This document shows positions 1 through 8,641 of a DNA stretch of 64,000 nucleotides, piece after piece; position 1 is the stretch's first letter; each line of letters opens with the position of its first letter. Source of the DNA: Mycobacterium avium subsp. avium (GTDB taxonomy: Bacteria; Actinomycetota; Actinomycetes; Mycobacteriales; Mycobacteriaceae); the NCBI RefSeq assembly GCF_009741445.1, contig NZ_CP046507.1, positions 4,774,001-4,838,000 of the forward strand. The letters are read 5' to 3'. Made by a program: the position numbers and the translations under genes. The notes under the pieces are model-generated. The model was not told the DNA's origin, did no database searches, and was given only the letters and a program-made list of their open reading frames with translations.

Positions 1-536
1 TCGTTGTCAAGGTATTTCGGCACCAGCTCGGCCATCACCCGCGAGGACGCGGCCGCGATCTCCGACGGCTTGAGGATGACGGCGTTGCCGGCGGCGATCG
101 CCCCGACGGCCGGGCCGAGGGTGAGGTAGAAGGGGTAGTTCCAGGCGCCGATGATCAGCACGGTGCCGTAGGGTTCGTACTCCACCCAGCCGCGGCCGGG
201 CAGCTGCGGCAGCTCCAGCAGCTGATAGCGGCGCCGGGTCCACTTGCGCACCCGTTTGGCCGCATACTTGGCCTCACCGGCGGTGGTGGCGATGTCGGCG
301 ATGTAGGCCTCGAACGGGCCGCGGTCCAGGTCTTCGGCCAGCGCGGCGGCGATCGCGGCCTCGTTCTCCTCCATCAGCTTCTGCAGTTGCAGCAGCTGGC
401 GCTTGCGCCATTCGACGTCGCGGGTGCGTCCGGTGGCGAAGGTCTGACGAAGCCGGGCAACCGTGCCGGCGATGTCGGCCGATGCGGTCCCGTTGGCCGA
501 AGTTGTGGTCTTCGATGCAACCGATTCGGTGGTCAT
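1..536 (-). CDS. Aldehyde dehydrogenase, N-terminal part (runs off the left edge)
   Basis: NAD(P)-dependent oxidation of an aldehyde to its carboxylic acid is the expected reaction. About 178 N-terminal residues are present. The stretch EPYGTVLIIGAWNYPFYLTL followed by GPAVGAIAAGNAVILKPSE is the cofactor-binding region of class-3-type ALDHs; the catalytic Cys would lie beyond the edge. Two ATGs (539 and 536) follow a GGAAGG ribosome site; 536 gives the better spacing. It corresponds by position to M. tuberculosis Rv0147, which also sits beside the Rv0145/Rv0146 methyltransferases. Substrate is unknown. Confidence 0.85.
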   Translation of the reverse strand, partial: MTTESVASKTTTSANGTASADIAGTVARLRQTFATGRTRDVEWRKRQLLQLQKLMEENEAAIAAALAEDLDRGPFEAYIADIATTAGEAKYAAKRVRKWTRRRYQLLELPQLPGRGWVEYEPYGTVLIIGAWNYPFYLTLGPAVGAIAAGNAVILKPSEIAAASSRVMAELVPKYLDN

Positions 537-656
537 CATTGTCCTTCCCGAGCAGAGTCGCGCTGCGCGGCGGCCGCTCATCGGTGATAACCGCGATCCT
601 AACCATCTGGTTGGGAGAGCAATAGGAAGGATCCGGCCCGCGGCCGGGCCCCGCGG

Positions 657-2207
657 TTACTTGACGCAGGGGACGCTGGTGGCCGTCATCTGGCTGAGGT
701 CGGTCGGCGCGGGGGCGTGATCGCCGGTGCCGGTGGCGGATACCGTGCTCACCTGTCCCGACCCCGAGGCGCCGGGATGGGCGAGGTAGTCGGCGGCCGG
801 GAACGCGGCGCCGACGGTCAGCCGCACGGTGCCGGGCGCGACCGCGCTCTGCGCGGTGGCCGGCAGGTGCAGTTGGTCGGCCAGCAGCCGCGCGGCCGCC
901 TCGGCGCCGGGGCCGTATTCGATGCTGCTGTCCTCGGCCTGGGTGGGGGCGGTCGTGGCGCTGCCCCGGGTGAAGCCGCGGCCGGCCAGCGCCTCCTCGA
1001 CGGCGGCGGCCAGCCCGTCGTGTGTGGTGGCGTTGACGACGTCGAGGACCGCGGGCTCGGCGGGGGCGGCCGGTGGCTGGGAGCCCGGGACCGCGGCGTC
1101 CAGCGCGGCCGGCGCGTCGGACATGAAGCGTTCGTTGACGATGCGCCGGATCGCGGGAAGGTCGACCAGGTTGATGTCGGAGCCGTTGGGGTCCTTGCCG
1201 AAGCCCGAGATCGGCAGGGTGTACAGCGACAGCGGCCGCCCGGCCAGTTGCGAGGCCCGCGCGGCGAACTGCATCAGGTCCAGCCCGGCGTCGACGGCGA
1301 CGTTGTCCCGGGCGACCTGCAGCAGCTTGCGCAACCCGCTGACACTGGACAGCGCGCCGCCGCTGCGCGCCGCCTCGACCAGCGACACCAGGAACGCCTG
1401 CTGGCGGCGGGTCCGGTCGAAATCGGTGAAGGAGCCGTCGTTTTCGTCGCGCCGCTGCCGCACGAAGGCCATCGCCTCGGCCGCGTCGATGCGCTGCACG
1501 CCCTGGTGGAAGTCCGCCCCCGAATAGCTGTCCCGGGTGTCGCCGGCCAGGCACACCGTGATCGGCTCGACCGCCTTGGCGATCTGGAAGAAGGCGCCCA
1601 GGGTGACCTCGACGAAGTGGTCGACCGAGATGCCCAGAAAGTCGGTGACGGCGCCGATCTCGGCCTTGCGGCCGGCCTCGCGGGCGGTCTGCTCGCGAGC
1701 GGCCAGGTCGGTGGCCCCGGCGCCGGAATTCCCGGCGGCCTGCGCATTCAGCGACTGCTGATAGGCCAGCCCGTAGGCCTGTTTGATCTTGCCGGCACAC
1801 ACCGATCCCGGGCAGCCCGGCAACTCGGCGTAGTCGTCGCGCGGGATCGACACCGCGGTGACGGGCCCGTCACCGTCCGAAAGATGAACGACGATAAGGA
1901 CATTGGCGTTGTAGCCGCCGGAGCTTTCGTCGCCGGCGTGCAGCGCGTCGTAGATTTCCGGCGGCAGCGGTCGGCCGTTCTGGTCCAACCGGCTGTCCAG
2001 GCCCATCAGCAGGATGTTCTGGTTGTCGCCGAGCGACATCGCCCCGTTGGGCAGGGCATGCGAGATGATGATCCGGCCCAGCGCGGTGTGATAGCCGGTC
2101 CAGCCGACACCGGTGACGGCCATGACGAACGCCGACGCGACGCTGGCGACGAGCCGGCCCTTCAACAGCACCCAGCGGCGCGGGTGACCGGTTCCAGCGC
2201 TGCCCAT
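657..2207 (-). CDS. cpsA: LytR-CpsA-Psr (LCP) family cell-wall glycopolymer ligase
   Basis: LCP proteins transfer lipid-linked polysaccharide to peptidoglycan; in mycobacteria they attach arabinogalactan. The 516-residue product has a short cytoplasmic N-terminus, one membrane segment (about residues 16-36) and an extracellular LCP domain (about 70-260) with NILLMGLDSR, AVSIPRDD and a DFDRTRRQQAFL block carrying the conserved Asp/Arg residues. A LytR_C domain follows (about 395-490, starting VLDVVNATTHDG). Length and motifs fit the CpsA group (M. tuberculosis Rv3484 is about 512 residues). In M. tuberculosis that gene is not next to Rv0146/Rv0147, so the location is MAC-type. CpsA versus the second LCP paralogue (Rv3267) is a judgement by eye. 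Confidence 0.85.
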   Translation of the reverse strand: MGSAGTGHPRRWVLLKGRLVASVASAFVMAVTGVGWTGYHTALGRIIISHALPNGAMSLGDNQNILLMGLDSRLDQNGRPLPPEIYDALHAGDESSGGYNANVLIVVHLSDGDGPVTAVSIPRDDYAELPGCPGSVCAGKIKQAYGLAYQQSLNAQAAGNSGAGATDLAAREQTAREAGRKAEIGAVTDFLGISVDHFVEVTLGAFFQIAKAVEPITVCLAGDTRDSYSGADFHQGVQRIDAAEAMAFVRQRRDENDGSFTDFDRTRRQQAFLVSLVEAARSGGALSSVSGLRKLLQVARDNVAVDAGLDLMQFAARASQLAGRPLSLYTLPISGFGKDPNGSDINLVDLPAIRRIVNERFMSDAPAALDAAVPGSQPPAAPAEPAVLDVVNATTHDGLAAAVEEALAGRGFTRGSATTAPTQAEDSSIEYGPGAEAAARLLADQLHLPATAQSAVAPGTVRLTVGAAFPAADYLAHPGASGSGQVSTVSATGTGDHAPAPTDLSQMTATSVPCVK

Positions 2208-2281
2208 AATGGCTGACCATTGTTCCCGATGACCAGGTCAAATCCCGGTAACCGGGGCCGCGCGCCAGCCGGGAATGCCCC

Positions 2282-3223
2282 TTAGCGGCGCTCGGCGACG
2301 ACGAAGTCGGAGAAGGCGTCCTTGTCGTCGGCCAGCGGGACGTTCTCGATCCAGCGACCGAGCCGGCGCATCGCGGCGGTCGAGTGCTCGGCCGTGGCGC
2401 GCCAGCCGTGCGCGTTGAGCCACTCGGTGACGTCGGCGCGGTGGTCGTCGCGGTACATCAGCTCGCCGACGTCGACGGTCTGCTCGAAGCCGATCTCGTC
2501 GGCCACCTTCTTGAACCGTTCCCGCATCTGCTGGCGCCGCTCGTCGGCGTGGTTGGGCGCGGTTTCGGCGGCCACCCGGCTGCCGGCCGGGCTGAGCTCG
2601 CCGATCAGGGTGAACAGCCGGTCCTGCGCCTCGGCGGGCAGGTACACCAGCAGCCCTTCGGCCAGCCAGGCGGTGCGCTGGGTGGGGTCGAAGCCGGCGG
2701 CGCGCAGCGCGGCCGGCCAGTCCTGGCGCAGATCGACGGCGACCTCGCGGCGATCGGCGGACGGCGTCACCCCGTTCTCGGCGAGGGTGGTGGATTTGTA
2801 GGCCAGCACCTGCGGCTGATCGATCTCGTAGACGGTGGTGCCGGCCGGCCAGTCCAGCCGGTACGCCCGGGAGTCCAGTCCCGAGGCCAGGATCACGATC
2901 TGCCGGATCCCGGCGGCGACGGCGTCGGCGAAGTAGGTGTCGAAGAAGTGGGTCCGCACCGCCTGGTAGCCGCGCATGTGGTGCAGGTGCGCCGCCGATT
3001 CCTCGTCCAGGGCCTCCACCCGGGCGGCGATGTCGGGGTCGAGCATGGCCTCCCACAGCACGCCGGCGCCGGAGTTGGTGACCAGCAGCTTGGCGTACGG
3101 GTCGCGGATCAGCGGGTCGGGCTGCTCGGTCTCGACGGCGCGGGCGGCGGCCACCATCACCGCGGTGGTGCCGACACTGCTCTTGATGTCCCAGGTGTCG
3201 TCGTGGGTGCGCAGTGAGCTCAT
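2282..3223 (-). CDS. Putative SAM-dependent methyltransferase (mycobacterial LCM-like family)
   Basis: The 313-residue protein belongs to the expanded mycobacterial family related to leucine carboxyl methyltransferase (PF04072). Recognisable blocks are YQAVRTHFFD, the SAM-binding stretch VILASGLDSRAYRL, TTVYEIDQP and the C-terminal WLAEGLLVYLP. Substrates of this family are largely unknown; members are often linked to secondary lipid or polyketide methylation. The start follows an AAGGAG site. A paralogue lies 31 bp upstream in the same direction, matching the M. tuberculosis Rv0145/Rv0146 tandem. Confidence 0.85.
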   Translation of the reverse strand: MSSLRTHDDTWDIKSSVGTTAVMVAAARAVETEQPDPLIRDPYAKLLVTNSGAGVLWEAMLDPDIAARVEALDEESAAHLHHMRGYQAVRTHFFDTYFADAVAAGIRQIVILASGLDSRAYRLDWPAGTTVYEIDQPQVLAYKSTTLAENGVTPSADRREVAVDLRQDWPAALRAAGFDPTQRTAWLAEGLLVYLPAEAQDRLFTLIGELSPAGSRVAAETAPNHADERRQQMRERFKKVADEIGFEQTVDVGELMYRDDHRADVTEWLNAHGWRATAEHSTAAMRRLGRWIENVPLADDKDAFSDFVVAERR

Positions 3224-3254
3224 GGCGTTTGCTCCTTGGAATCCTCGGGGGAAG

Positions 3255-4196
3255 TCAGCCGGTGGACCCGCCGAGGTGGGCGCGCAGCAACGTGCTGCGG
3301 ACCGCCTCGTCGGACAGGTCCTCGGGTACCGGGCGGCCCAGCCGGGCCATCTCGTCGCGGTTGTCGACGCTGTGCACCCGCCAGCCGTGCCCGGTCAGCC
3401 AGGCGGCGGCATCCGAGCGGTCCGGCTCGTGGTAGGTCAGCGCGGCGACGTTGACGTCCAGGCCCAGCCGCTCGCGCATCCGCAGCCAGCGCTGCGCGTT
3501 GCTGCGCGAGTTCATGCCGAACACCTCGACGGCGACCTGGCTGCCGGCGGCGCTGAGCGCGGTGACCATCTCGAACAGCCGGTCCTGGGCGTCGCTCGGC
3601 AGGTAGGGCAGCAGTCCTTCGGCCAGCCAGGCGGTGGGCCGGGCGGCCTGGAAGCCGGCGGCGGTGAGGGCCGCGGGCCAGTCGTCACGCAGGTCGACCG
3701 GGACGGGACGCCGGACGGCGGCGGGGGTGGCGCCGTGCCGCTGCAGGGTCTCGGTCTTGTACTCCAGCACCTTGGGCTGGTCGATCTCGTAGACGGTGGT
3801 GCCGGCGGGCCAGTTCAGTCGGTAGGCCCGCGAGTCCAGCCCGGCGGCCAGGATCACCACCTGCCGGATCCCGGCGCGCAGCGCGCCGTCGAAGTACTCG
3901 TCGAAGTAGTGGGTGCGCACGGCCTGGTAGTCGATGCCGACGCGGTGCGCGCGTTTGCCGTGCGGATCGTCGTCGAGCCAGGACTGCTCCGGGTCGGCCA
4001 GCCGCGCCCAGGCCGGGCCGGCGGACGACACCAGCAGGCCGGCGAATTCGTCGCGGATCAGCGGATCGGGACCGGCGGTCTCCGCCGCACGCGCCGCGGC
4101 GACGCCCAACGCGGTGGCGCCGACGAGTTCGGTGATGGTCCAGCTGTCGCCGGCGGTCCGGACGGACGGCGGCAGCGAGGAGTCCAGATCAGTCAT
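3255..4196 (-). CDS. Second SAM-dependent methyltransferase, tandem paralogue
   Basis: Also 313 residues, with the same blocks as its neighbour (YQAVRTHYFDEYF, VILAAGLDSRAYRLNWPAG, WLAEGLLPYLP). The two are clearly paralogues but diverge in the N-terminal 80 residues and the C-terminus, so this is an old duplication. It is probably co-transcribed with the 2282-3223 gene (31-bp gap) and follows a TetR gene on the same strand. No ribosome site is obvious, so a leaderless start is possible. Substrate unknown. Confidence 0.85.
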   Translation of the reverse strand: MTDLDSSLPPSVRTAGDSWTITELVGATALGVAAARAAETAGPDPLIRDEFAGLLVSSAGPAWARLADPEQSWLDDDPHGKRAHRVGIDYQAVRTHYFDEYFDGALRAGIRQVVILAAGLDSRAYRLNWPAGTTVYEIDQPKVLEYKTETLQRHGATPAAVRRPVPVDLRDDWPAALTAAGFQAARPTAWLAEGLLPYLPSDAQDRLFEMVTALSAAGSQVAVEVFGMNSRSNAQRWLRMRERLGLDVNVAALTYHEPDRSDAAAWLTGHGWRVHSVDNRDEMARLGRPVPEDLSDEAVRSTLLRAHLGGSTG

Positions 4197-4272
4197 GTCC
4201 GGACCATGCTACCGGGATAAGTTAGTTAGCCTATACGCTTTGTGCGCAACTTCACTGCGCGCCCGTCCGCGC

Positions 4273-4908
4273 TTAGGACCCGGGACGCCACAGCGCGCCT
4301 TCCAGCAGCTGTCGCAGCATGCCGGTTACGGCCAGCATCTCCTGATAGGTCTCGACGTAGCCGGCGTACAGCCCCACCCCGCACATCACCACGAGCAGGG
4401 TCTCCACCAAGGCCGACGCGTCGATGTCGGCCGCGACCTCGCCGTGCTCGATCGCGTCGTTGACCACGCGGATCAAGAATTCGCGGGCAATGCGCACGGA
4501 ATCGTTTTCCGCTGTGTTCCATTCGGGGTGCCGCTGCGATTCCAGGACGCCGCCGATAATGAATGCGGAACCCGCCGGATTCTCGGCATTGGCTTTCACC
4601 GCCGCGGAGATGAATGCCGTGAGCCGCCCCACCAGCGTGGTTTCGCGGTCTGCCTCTTTTATCCCGACCCCGATGACGAATTCATTCGTCTCGTCCATCA
4701 CTTCCTGATACAGCGCCCGCTTGCTCGAGAAGTAGTGATTGATCGCCGGCCGGGTCAAATCGGCGCGCGCCGCGATGGCCTGGAAGGTCTCGCCGTCATA
4801 ACCGCGTTCGCTGAAAACCAGGCGAGCGGCCTGAATGATGCGTTGCCGGGTTTCATCGGCTTTGGCCGCAGGCGGACGCCCTGGCCTGCGATTCCCCCGT
4901 GGAAGCAT
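4273..4908 (-). CDS. TetR-family transcriptional regulator
   Basis: A 211-residue regulator. The N-terminal helix-turn-helix covers roughly residues 20-65 (TRQRIIQAARLVFSERGYDG, then FQAIAARADLTRPAINHYFSSK). The C-terminal ligand domain has no recognisable specificity. Its ATG lies 2 bp after the stop of the upstream pirin gene, so the two are almost certainly one operon with translational coupling. It occupies the position of M. tuberculosis Rv0144. A likely target is its own operon: a dyad lies just upstream of the pirin start. Confidence 0.85.
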   Translation of the reverse strand: MLPRGNRRPGRPPAAKADETRQRIIQAARLVFSERGYDGETFQAIAARADLTRPAINHYFSSKRALYQEVMDETNEFVIGVGIKEADRETTLVGRLTAFISAAVKANAENPAGSAFIIGGVLESQRHPEWNTAENDSVRIAREFLIRVVNDAIEHGEVAADIDASALVETLLVVMCGVGLYAGYVETYQEMLAVTGMLRQLLEGALWRPGS

Positions 4909-4910
4909 TC

Positions 4911-5897
4911 TCAGAGTGTGCCATCGCGGCGGTGCGGCATTAGCGCGTTTGGCGGAATGCTGCCAAACTTTCCGGCCTGGTAGTCCTGCAGCGCCTCGAT
5001 CAATTCCGTGCGCGTGTTCATCACGAAAGGCCCGTAGTGGAATACCGGCTCGCGAATGGGCCGCCCGCCGAGCAGCAGCACATCAATCGCGCCGCGATCC
5101 GGCCCCGAATCCTGGACCTCGCGCGCGCCGACGGTGATCCGGTCACCCGGCCCCAGCACGGCCAACTGCCCCTGACGAATCGGGTGCGCGACCGGGCCGA
5201 CGTAGCCGTCGCCGGACAGCACGTACACCAGCGCGTTGAAATCGCGCCGCCACGGAAGGTTGAGCCGCGCGCCGTTCGCGATCGTCGCGTGCGCCAGCGT
5301 GATCGGCGTGTGGGTGACGCCCGGGCCGTGGTGCCCGTCGACCTCGCCGGCGATGATGCGCAGCAACGCGCCGCCGTCGTCGGAGGCCAGTAACGCGACG
5401 TCGCCGCCTTCGATGGCCTGGTAGCGGGGCGGGGTGAACTTGTCCTTGCGGGGCAGGTTCACCCACAGCTGGATGCCGTGGAACAGCCCACCGCTGTCGA
5501 CTAGTTCGGCCGGGGGCGTCTCGATGTGCAAGACGCCCGACCCGGCGGTCATCCACTGGGTGGCGCCGTCGGTGATCAGACCCCCGCCCCCGTGCGAGTC
5601 CTGGTGGGCGAACTTCCCGTCGAGCAGATAGGTCACGGTTTCGAAGCCGCGGTGCGGGTGCCAGTCGGTGCCCCGGGGCTCGCCGGGCTGATAGTCGACC
5701 TCGCCCAGCTGGTCCATGTGCACGAACGGGTCCAGGGCGGCGGTGCTGACCCCGGCGAAGGCGCGCACCACCGGGAACCCTTCGCCCTCGTAGCCCCGGG
5801 GGCCGGTGGTGATGGATCGCACCGGGCGTTCGGTGTCGGCGGGGCCGGGGCCACCGACCCGCGGCAAGGTGAGCGTGTTGGCCGTGACTGCAGGCAT
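4911..5897 (-). CDS. Pirin family protein
   Basis: A two-cupin-domain protein of about 328 residues. Pirins bind a metal in the N-terminal cupin and act variously as quercetinase-like oxidases or regulators. Visible here: FVHMDQLG, the metal-site region HPHRGFETVTYLLDG with HQDSHG, then HIETPP. The C-terminal cupin is weaker and ends with the typical PFVMNTRTELIEALQDYQAG. The ATG at 5897 is preceded by GAGGAGGCCAA; the frame is open further upstream but lacks a better start. First gene of a pirin-TetR operon. Function in mycobacteria is unknown. Confidence 0.88.
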   Translation of the reverse strand: MPAVTANTLTLPRVGGPGPADTERPVRSITTGPRGYEGEGFPVVRAFAGVSTAALDPFVHMDQLGEVDYQPGEPRGTDWHPHRGFETVTYLLDGKFAHQDSHGGGGLITDGATQWMTAGSGVLHIETPPAELVDSGGLFHGIQLWVNLPRKDKFTPPRYQAIEGGDVALLASDDGGALLRIIAGEVDGHHGPGVTHTPITLAHATIANGARLNLPWRRDFNALVYVLSGDGYVGPVAHPIRQGQLAVLGPGDRITVGAREVQDSGPDRGAIDVLLLGGRPIREPVFHYGPFVMNTRTELIEALQDYQAGKFGSIPPNALMPHRRDGTL

Positions 5898-5923
5898 TTG
5901 GCCTCCTCGATGTTGCGGACTAC

Positions 5924-5936
5924 CCGGTATAACCGG
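5924..5936. promoter_or_regulatory. Candidate operator upstream of the pirin-TetR operon
   Basis: CCGGT-ATA-ACCGG is a perfect 5-bp dyad 26 bp upstream of the pirin start. It lies between two direct copies of CGGACTAC (5916-5923 and 5934-5941). The position suits autoregulation by the operon's own TetR protein. This is inference from position and symmetry. Confidence 0.4.
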
Positions 5937-5972
5937 ACTACGGTCCACTTATTCCTGAGGGGCCGGACGCGC

Positions 5973-6001
5973 GATCGCCCCGGCGCTGTGCCGGGGCGAT
6001 C
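5973..6001 (-). terminator. Hairpin terminator after dps
   Basis: Perfect 12-bp inverted repeat (GATCGCCCCGGC with GCCGGGGCGATC) around a 5-nt loop, 21 bp past the dps stop and before the pirin promoter region. There is no U-tract, which is common for mycobacterial terminators. Confidence 0.7.
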
Positions 6002-6022
6002 CGTCGTTCGCTGCGGGGTGGG

Positions 6023-6571
6023 TCAGGATTTGCCGCGCGCGCTCTGCGCGGCGGCGCGTTCGGTGCTTTTACCCTTGTGCGCCAACTGCCCGCCGGCGCT
6101 TTCCAGGTGCGCCCGGACGAACCACTGGAACTTCTCCAGCTGCGCCGCCTGCCCGATCAACAGGTCCTGGGTCACCTGGTCGAGTTCGTCCGTCTCGTCG
6201 ATGTATTGGCGGATGTCTTCGATCACCCCGTTGTAGACGAGATCAAGGGCGGCCAAGTGCGCCTGGACGGTGTCGCGGCCCACCGAGTAGTCGTCCCACG
6301 ACCGGTCCTTGATGATGGCCCCGGGCGTGCCCTGCGGCGAAGCACCAAGCGCCGCAATGCGTTCCGCGACGTCGTCGGCGAAACCGCGGACCGCCTCCAC
6401 TTGCGGGTCGATCATCTCGTGCACGCCGATGAAGTTGGGGCCCACCACGTTCCAGTGAATGTGCTTGAGCGTCAGGTGAAGATCGTTGTAGGTGCTCAGT
6501 TGCTTTTGCAGCAGTTCGGTGAGCCGCGCCGCCTGCTTGTCGGTCAATCCCGGAATTGTGAACTCACTCAT
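6023..6571 (-). CDS. dps: DNA-binding ferritin-like protein Dps
   Basis: Dodecameric mini-ferritin that oxidises and stores iron and protects DNA in starvation and oxidative stress. The 182-residue product is nearly the length of M. smegmatis Dps1 (183) and shares its core, for example STYNDLHLTLKHIHWNVVGP and GVHEMIDPQVEAVRGFADDV. The inter-subunit ferroxidase ligands (H of KHIHWN, then D and E of the GVHEMIDPQVE block) are present. The lysine/arginine-rich tail GKSTERAAAQSARGKS resembles the DNA-binding tail of Dps1. The start at 6571 (MSEFTIPGL) fits the family; upstream in-frame codons are not conserved-looking. A strong hairpin follows the gene. M. tuberculosis lacks dps, so this is a MAC/environmental trait. 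Confidence 0.95.
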   Translation of the reverse strand: MSEFTIPGLTDKQAARLTELLQKQLSTYNDLHLTLKHIHWNVVGPNFIGVHEMIDPQVEAVRGFADDVAERIAALGASPQGTPGAIIKDRSWDDYSVGRDTVQAHLAALDLVYNGVIEDIRQYIDETDELDQVTQDLLIGQAAQLEKFQWFVRAHLESAGGQLAHKGKSTERAAAQSARGKS

Positions 6572-6659
6572 CGCTTGTTCCTGGCTTCCTTCCCTCGGTT
6601 CACACTCGGTCACTTGGGCTGTCGAGTACCCGATGCCAAGGTGCGAAAAACGCCGCGAA

Positions 6660-7574
6660 TCAAAGCGAGTGGATTTGCTGGACCGGAAGCCGCGGCCCCC
6701 GCCGGGGTTCACGAGCCAGCCCGCTGGCTTCGAGCAACCGGACCACCCGCTGGCGATGCGGCCGCATCGGCTCCAGTAATTCGAGCATGCCCGCGTCGTC
6801 GACGGGACGGCCCAGCAGCGTCCAGCCGACCATCTTGGGAATGTGGTAGTCGCCCACCGACACGGCGTCGGCGTCGCCGAAGGCCCGTTGCGCCGTCTCG
6901 GCGGCAGTCCACTCCCCCACCCCCGGCAGCGACGTCAACGCCGCGCGCGCCTGCGCGGCCGGCCGCGACACCAGCCGTTCCAGCGAGGCGGCGCGCCGCG
7001 CGCAGGTCACCACCGTCTGCGCCCGCCGCGGGTCGACGTTGGCGCGGTGGAACTCCCACGACGGGATGCTGCGCCACGCCTGCGCCGACGGCGGGACCCT
7101 CATCCGCTCCGGCGCCGGTCCCGGCGCCGGCGTGCCGTACTTCGACACCAGCACGCGCCAGGAGCGGAACGCGTCCGCGCCCGGCACCCGCTGCTCGATG
7201 ATCGCCGGGATCAGCGCTTCCAGCACCAGCCCGGTGCGGCCCAGCCGCAGGTGCGGGACGCGCCGCTGCGCGGCGGCGACCGTCGGATGCCGCGGCACGA
7301 AGTCCGAGGCGTCGTCCTCGCTGCCCAGCATCGCCGGCAGCATGTCGACGAACTGCGCCGCGCCGGCTCCCCACGCCACACACTGCACGGCGTTGGTCCC
7401 CGCGCGGCTGATCCGGGCGGTGACCGGGCCGGTGGGCAGCAGGCTGGTCCGCCAGATCGAGCCGTCGCCCGGGGCCAGGAAGCAGGGATCGCCCAGGCCG
7501 CGGCGGAGGGGCGCCAGGGTGTGCCCGAAGCTGACCGCTCCGGGAAACACCACGGTGCGCGCGCTGCTCTTCAC
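6660..7574 (-). CDS. HhH-GPD DNA glycosylase (3-methyladenine glycosylase II-like)
   Basis: About 304 residues, related to AlkA-type base-excision glycosylases. The helix-hairpin-helix is visible as LTSLPGVGEWTAAETAQRAF, followed by DADAVSVGDYHIPK, where the Asp after the HhH is the expected catalytic residue. The N-terminal part is a divergent AlkA-N-like region. A GTG at 7574 with upstream GAGAG is favoured; an ATG at 7625 in the same frame would overlap the divergent promoter region. It matches the position of M. tuberculosis Rv0142. Confidence 0.75.
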   Translation of the reverse strand: MKSSARTVVFPGAVSFGHTLAPLRRGLGDPCFLAPGDGSIWRTSLLPTGPVTARISRAGTNAVQCVAWGAGAAQFVDMLPAMLGSEDDASDFVPRHPTVAAAQRRVPHLRLGRTGLVLEALIPAIIEQRVPGADAFRSWRVLVSKYGTPAPGPAPERMRVPPSAQAWRSIPSWEFHRANVDPRRAQTVVTCARRAASLERLVSRPAAQARAALTSLPGVGEWTAAETAQRAFGDADAVSVGDYHIPKMVGWTLLGRPVDDAGMLELLEPMRPHRQRVVRLLEASGLAREPRRGPRLPVQQIHSL

Positions 7575-7637
7575 CCGATGCTCTCCGATTTGCCCTGATT
7601 GACCGTGAACTGCGTGCCACGTCAATATTGCGGTGTG

Positions 7638-8036
7638 ATGACGCCGTTCGATGATCCTCAGGGCGAACTGGCCTGGATGTTCTTACAGAGCACCACCGAG
7701 GGCGGCGATCTGGACGAGGGCTTCGCGCTGCTCAGCGACGACTTCAGCTACTGGACGCTCTACACCCGCGCGGCTTGCGACAAGGACACCTTGCGGCGGG
7801 CGATCGAGCGGCGCAAACAAGACCTGGAGCTGACCATCGACCTGGTGCGCTGTGTCAACGAGGGCGAGACGGTCGTGGTGGAGGCGCAGGCCGCCGGAAC
7901 CACCTCCGCGGGCGTCGAGTACGACAGCCCGTTCGTGTGCATTTTCGACACCCGCGACGGGCTGATCGTGTCGATGCGCGTGTACAGCGACACCCGGGCG
8001 GTGGATAACGCGATGCCCGGATGGATCGGCTACTGA
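7638..8036 (+). CDS. NTF2/SnoaL-like protein
   Basis: A 132-residue alpha+beta-barrel protein with an NTF2-like pattern: WMFLQSTTEGG at the N-terminus, the DDFSYWTLY core strand, and VYSDTRAVDNAM near the C-terminus. These proteins bind small ligands or act as isomerases or dehydratases; no catalytic residue can be assigned. The ATG at 7638 (MTPFDDP) gives the family length; a longer frame from 7599 looks unconserved and there is no clear ribosome site. Position matches Rv0141c of M. tuberculosis. Divergent from the glycosylase gene. Confidence 0.7.
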   Translation: MTPFDDPQGELAWMFLQSTTEGGDLDEGFALLSDDFSYWTLYTRAACDKDTLRRAIERRKQDLELTIDLVRCVNEGETVVVEAQAAGTTSAGVEYDSPFVCIFDTRDGLIVSMRVYSDTRAVDNAMPGWIGY

Positions 8037-8038
8037 GC

Positions 8039-8419
8039 TCAGTCGGTCGAGATGCTGATCTCGGCCTTGTCGGGGTAGAACGCGGCGTGCCCGGCGATCG
8101 CCGCCACGGCGGGGTAGGGCTGCTCGTAGGTCCAGATCACGTCGTCGACGGTGTCGCCGGCCGAGGTGGTCACGCTGTAGTAGCTGGCCTCGCCCTTGAA
8201 CGGGCAGTAGGTGCGGGTGTCGGTGCGGGTGAGCCGGTCCTGCGCCACGTCGGTGAACGGAATGTATTGCACCGCAGGCAATGTCGCTTCACGCAATTCC
8301 AGTGCGGCGGTGCTGTCGGCGATCAGCTCGCCGTTGACACGTACCTGCACCCGGCCCCGCGTCGGCTCGATGGTGATCGGGTGTCCCGCACTGGGCTCTT
8401 TGATTTCCGGGTGGGCCAT
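8039..8419 (-). CDS. DUF427 domain protein
   Basis: A small 126-residue beta-barrel protein of the DUF427 family, matching M. tuberculosis Rv0140 in length and place. Typical blocks are VNGELIADSTAALELREATL, PFTDV, and TYCPFKGEASYYSV. The start is preceded by GAGGAGG. Biochemical role unknown. Convergent with the NTF2-like gene (2-bp gap). The 222 bp behind it (8420-8641) hold no further gene that I can support. Confidence 0.85.
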   Translation of the reverse strand: MAHPEIKEPSAGHPITIEPTRGRVQVRVNGELIADSTAALELREATLPAVQYIPFTDVAQDRLTRTDTRTYCPFKGEASYYSVTTSAGDTVDDVIWTYEQPYPAVAAIAGHAAFYPDKAEISISTD

Positions 8420-8641
8420 GGTGGTTCCTCCTCAAGACGCCGGTGAGGTGTGCAACGCCCATCCGCGCTTAACCCTTCCCGGTCAGCCGAATGCGTAACG
8501 GTGGTATTGCGCCATGTTCGCCACCGCGGGCACAAGCGTCCGGTGAGCTGCAGTTCGACGCGTTCAATGGGCCCCGATACCGCCGAGGCTAGTCGCCCGC
8601 GACGGGCCGCGGCGCATCCTGAACGGTGATCGGCGTGGTGT

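Noticed and set aside
274..1800. 508-codon ORF overlapping the LCP gene
   Set aside because: Shadow frame of the LCP and ALDH genes; Arg/Gly-rich with no motifs.
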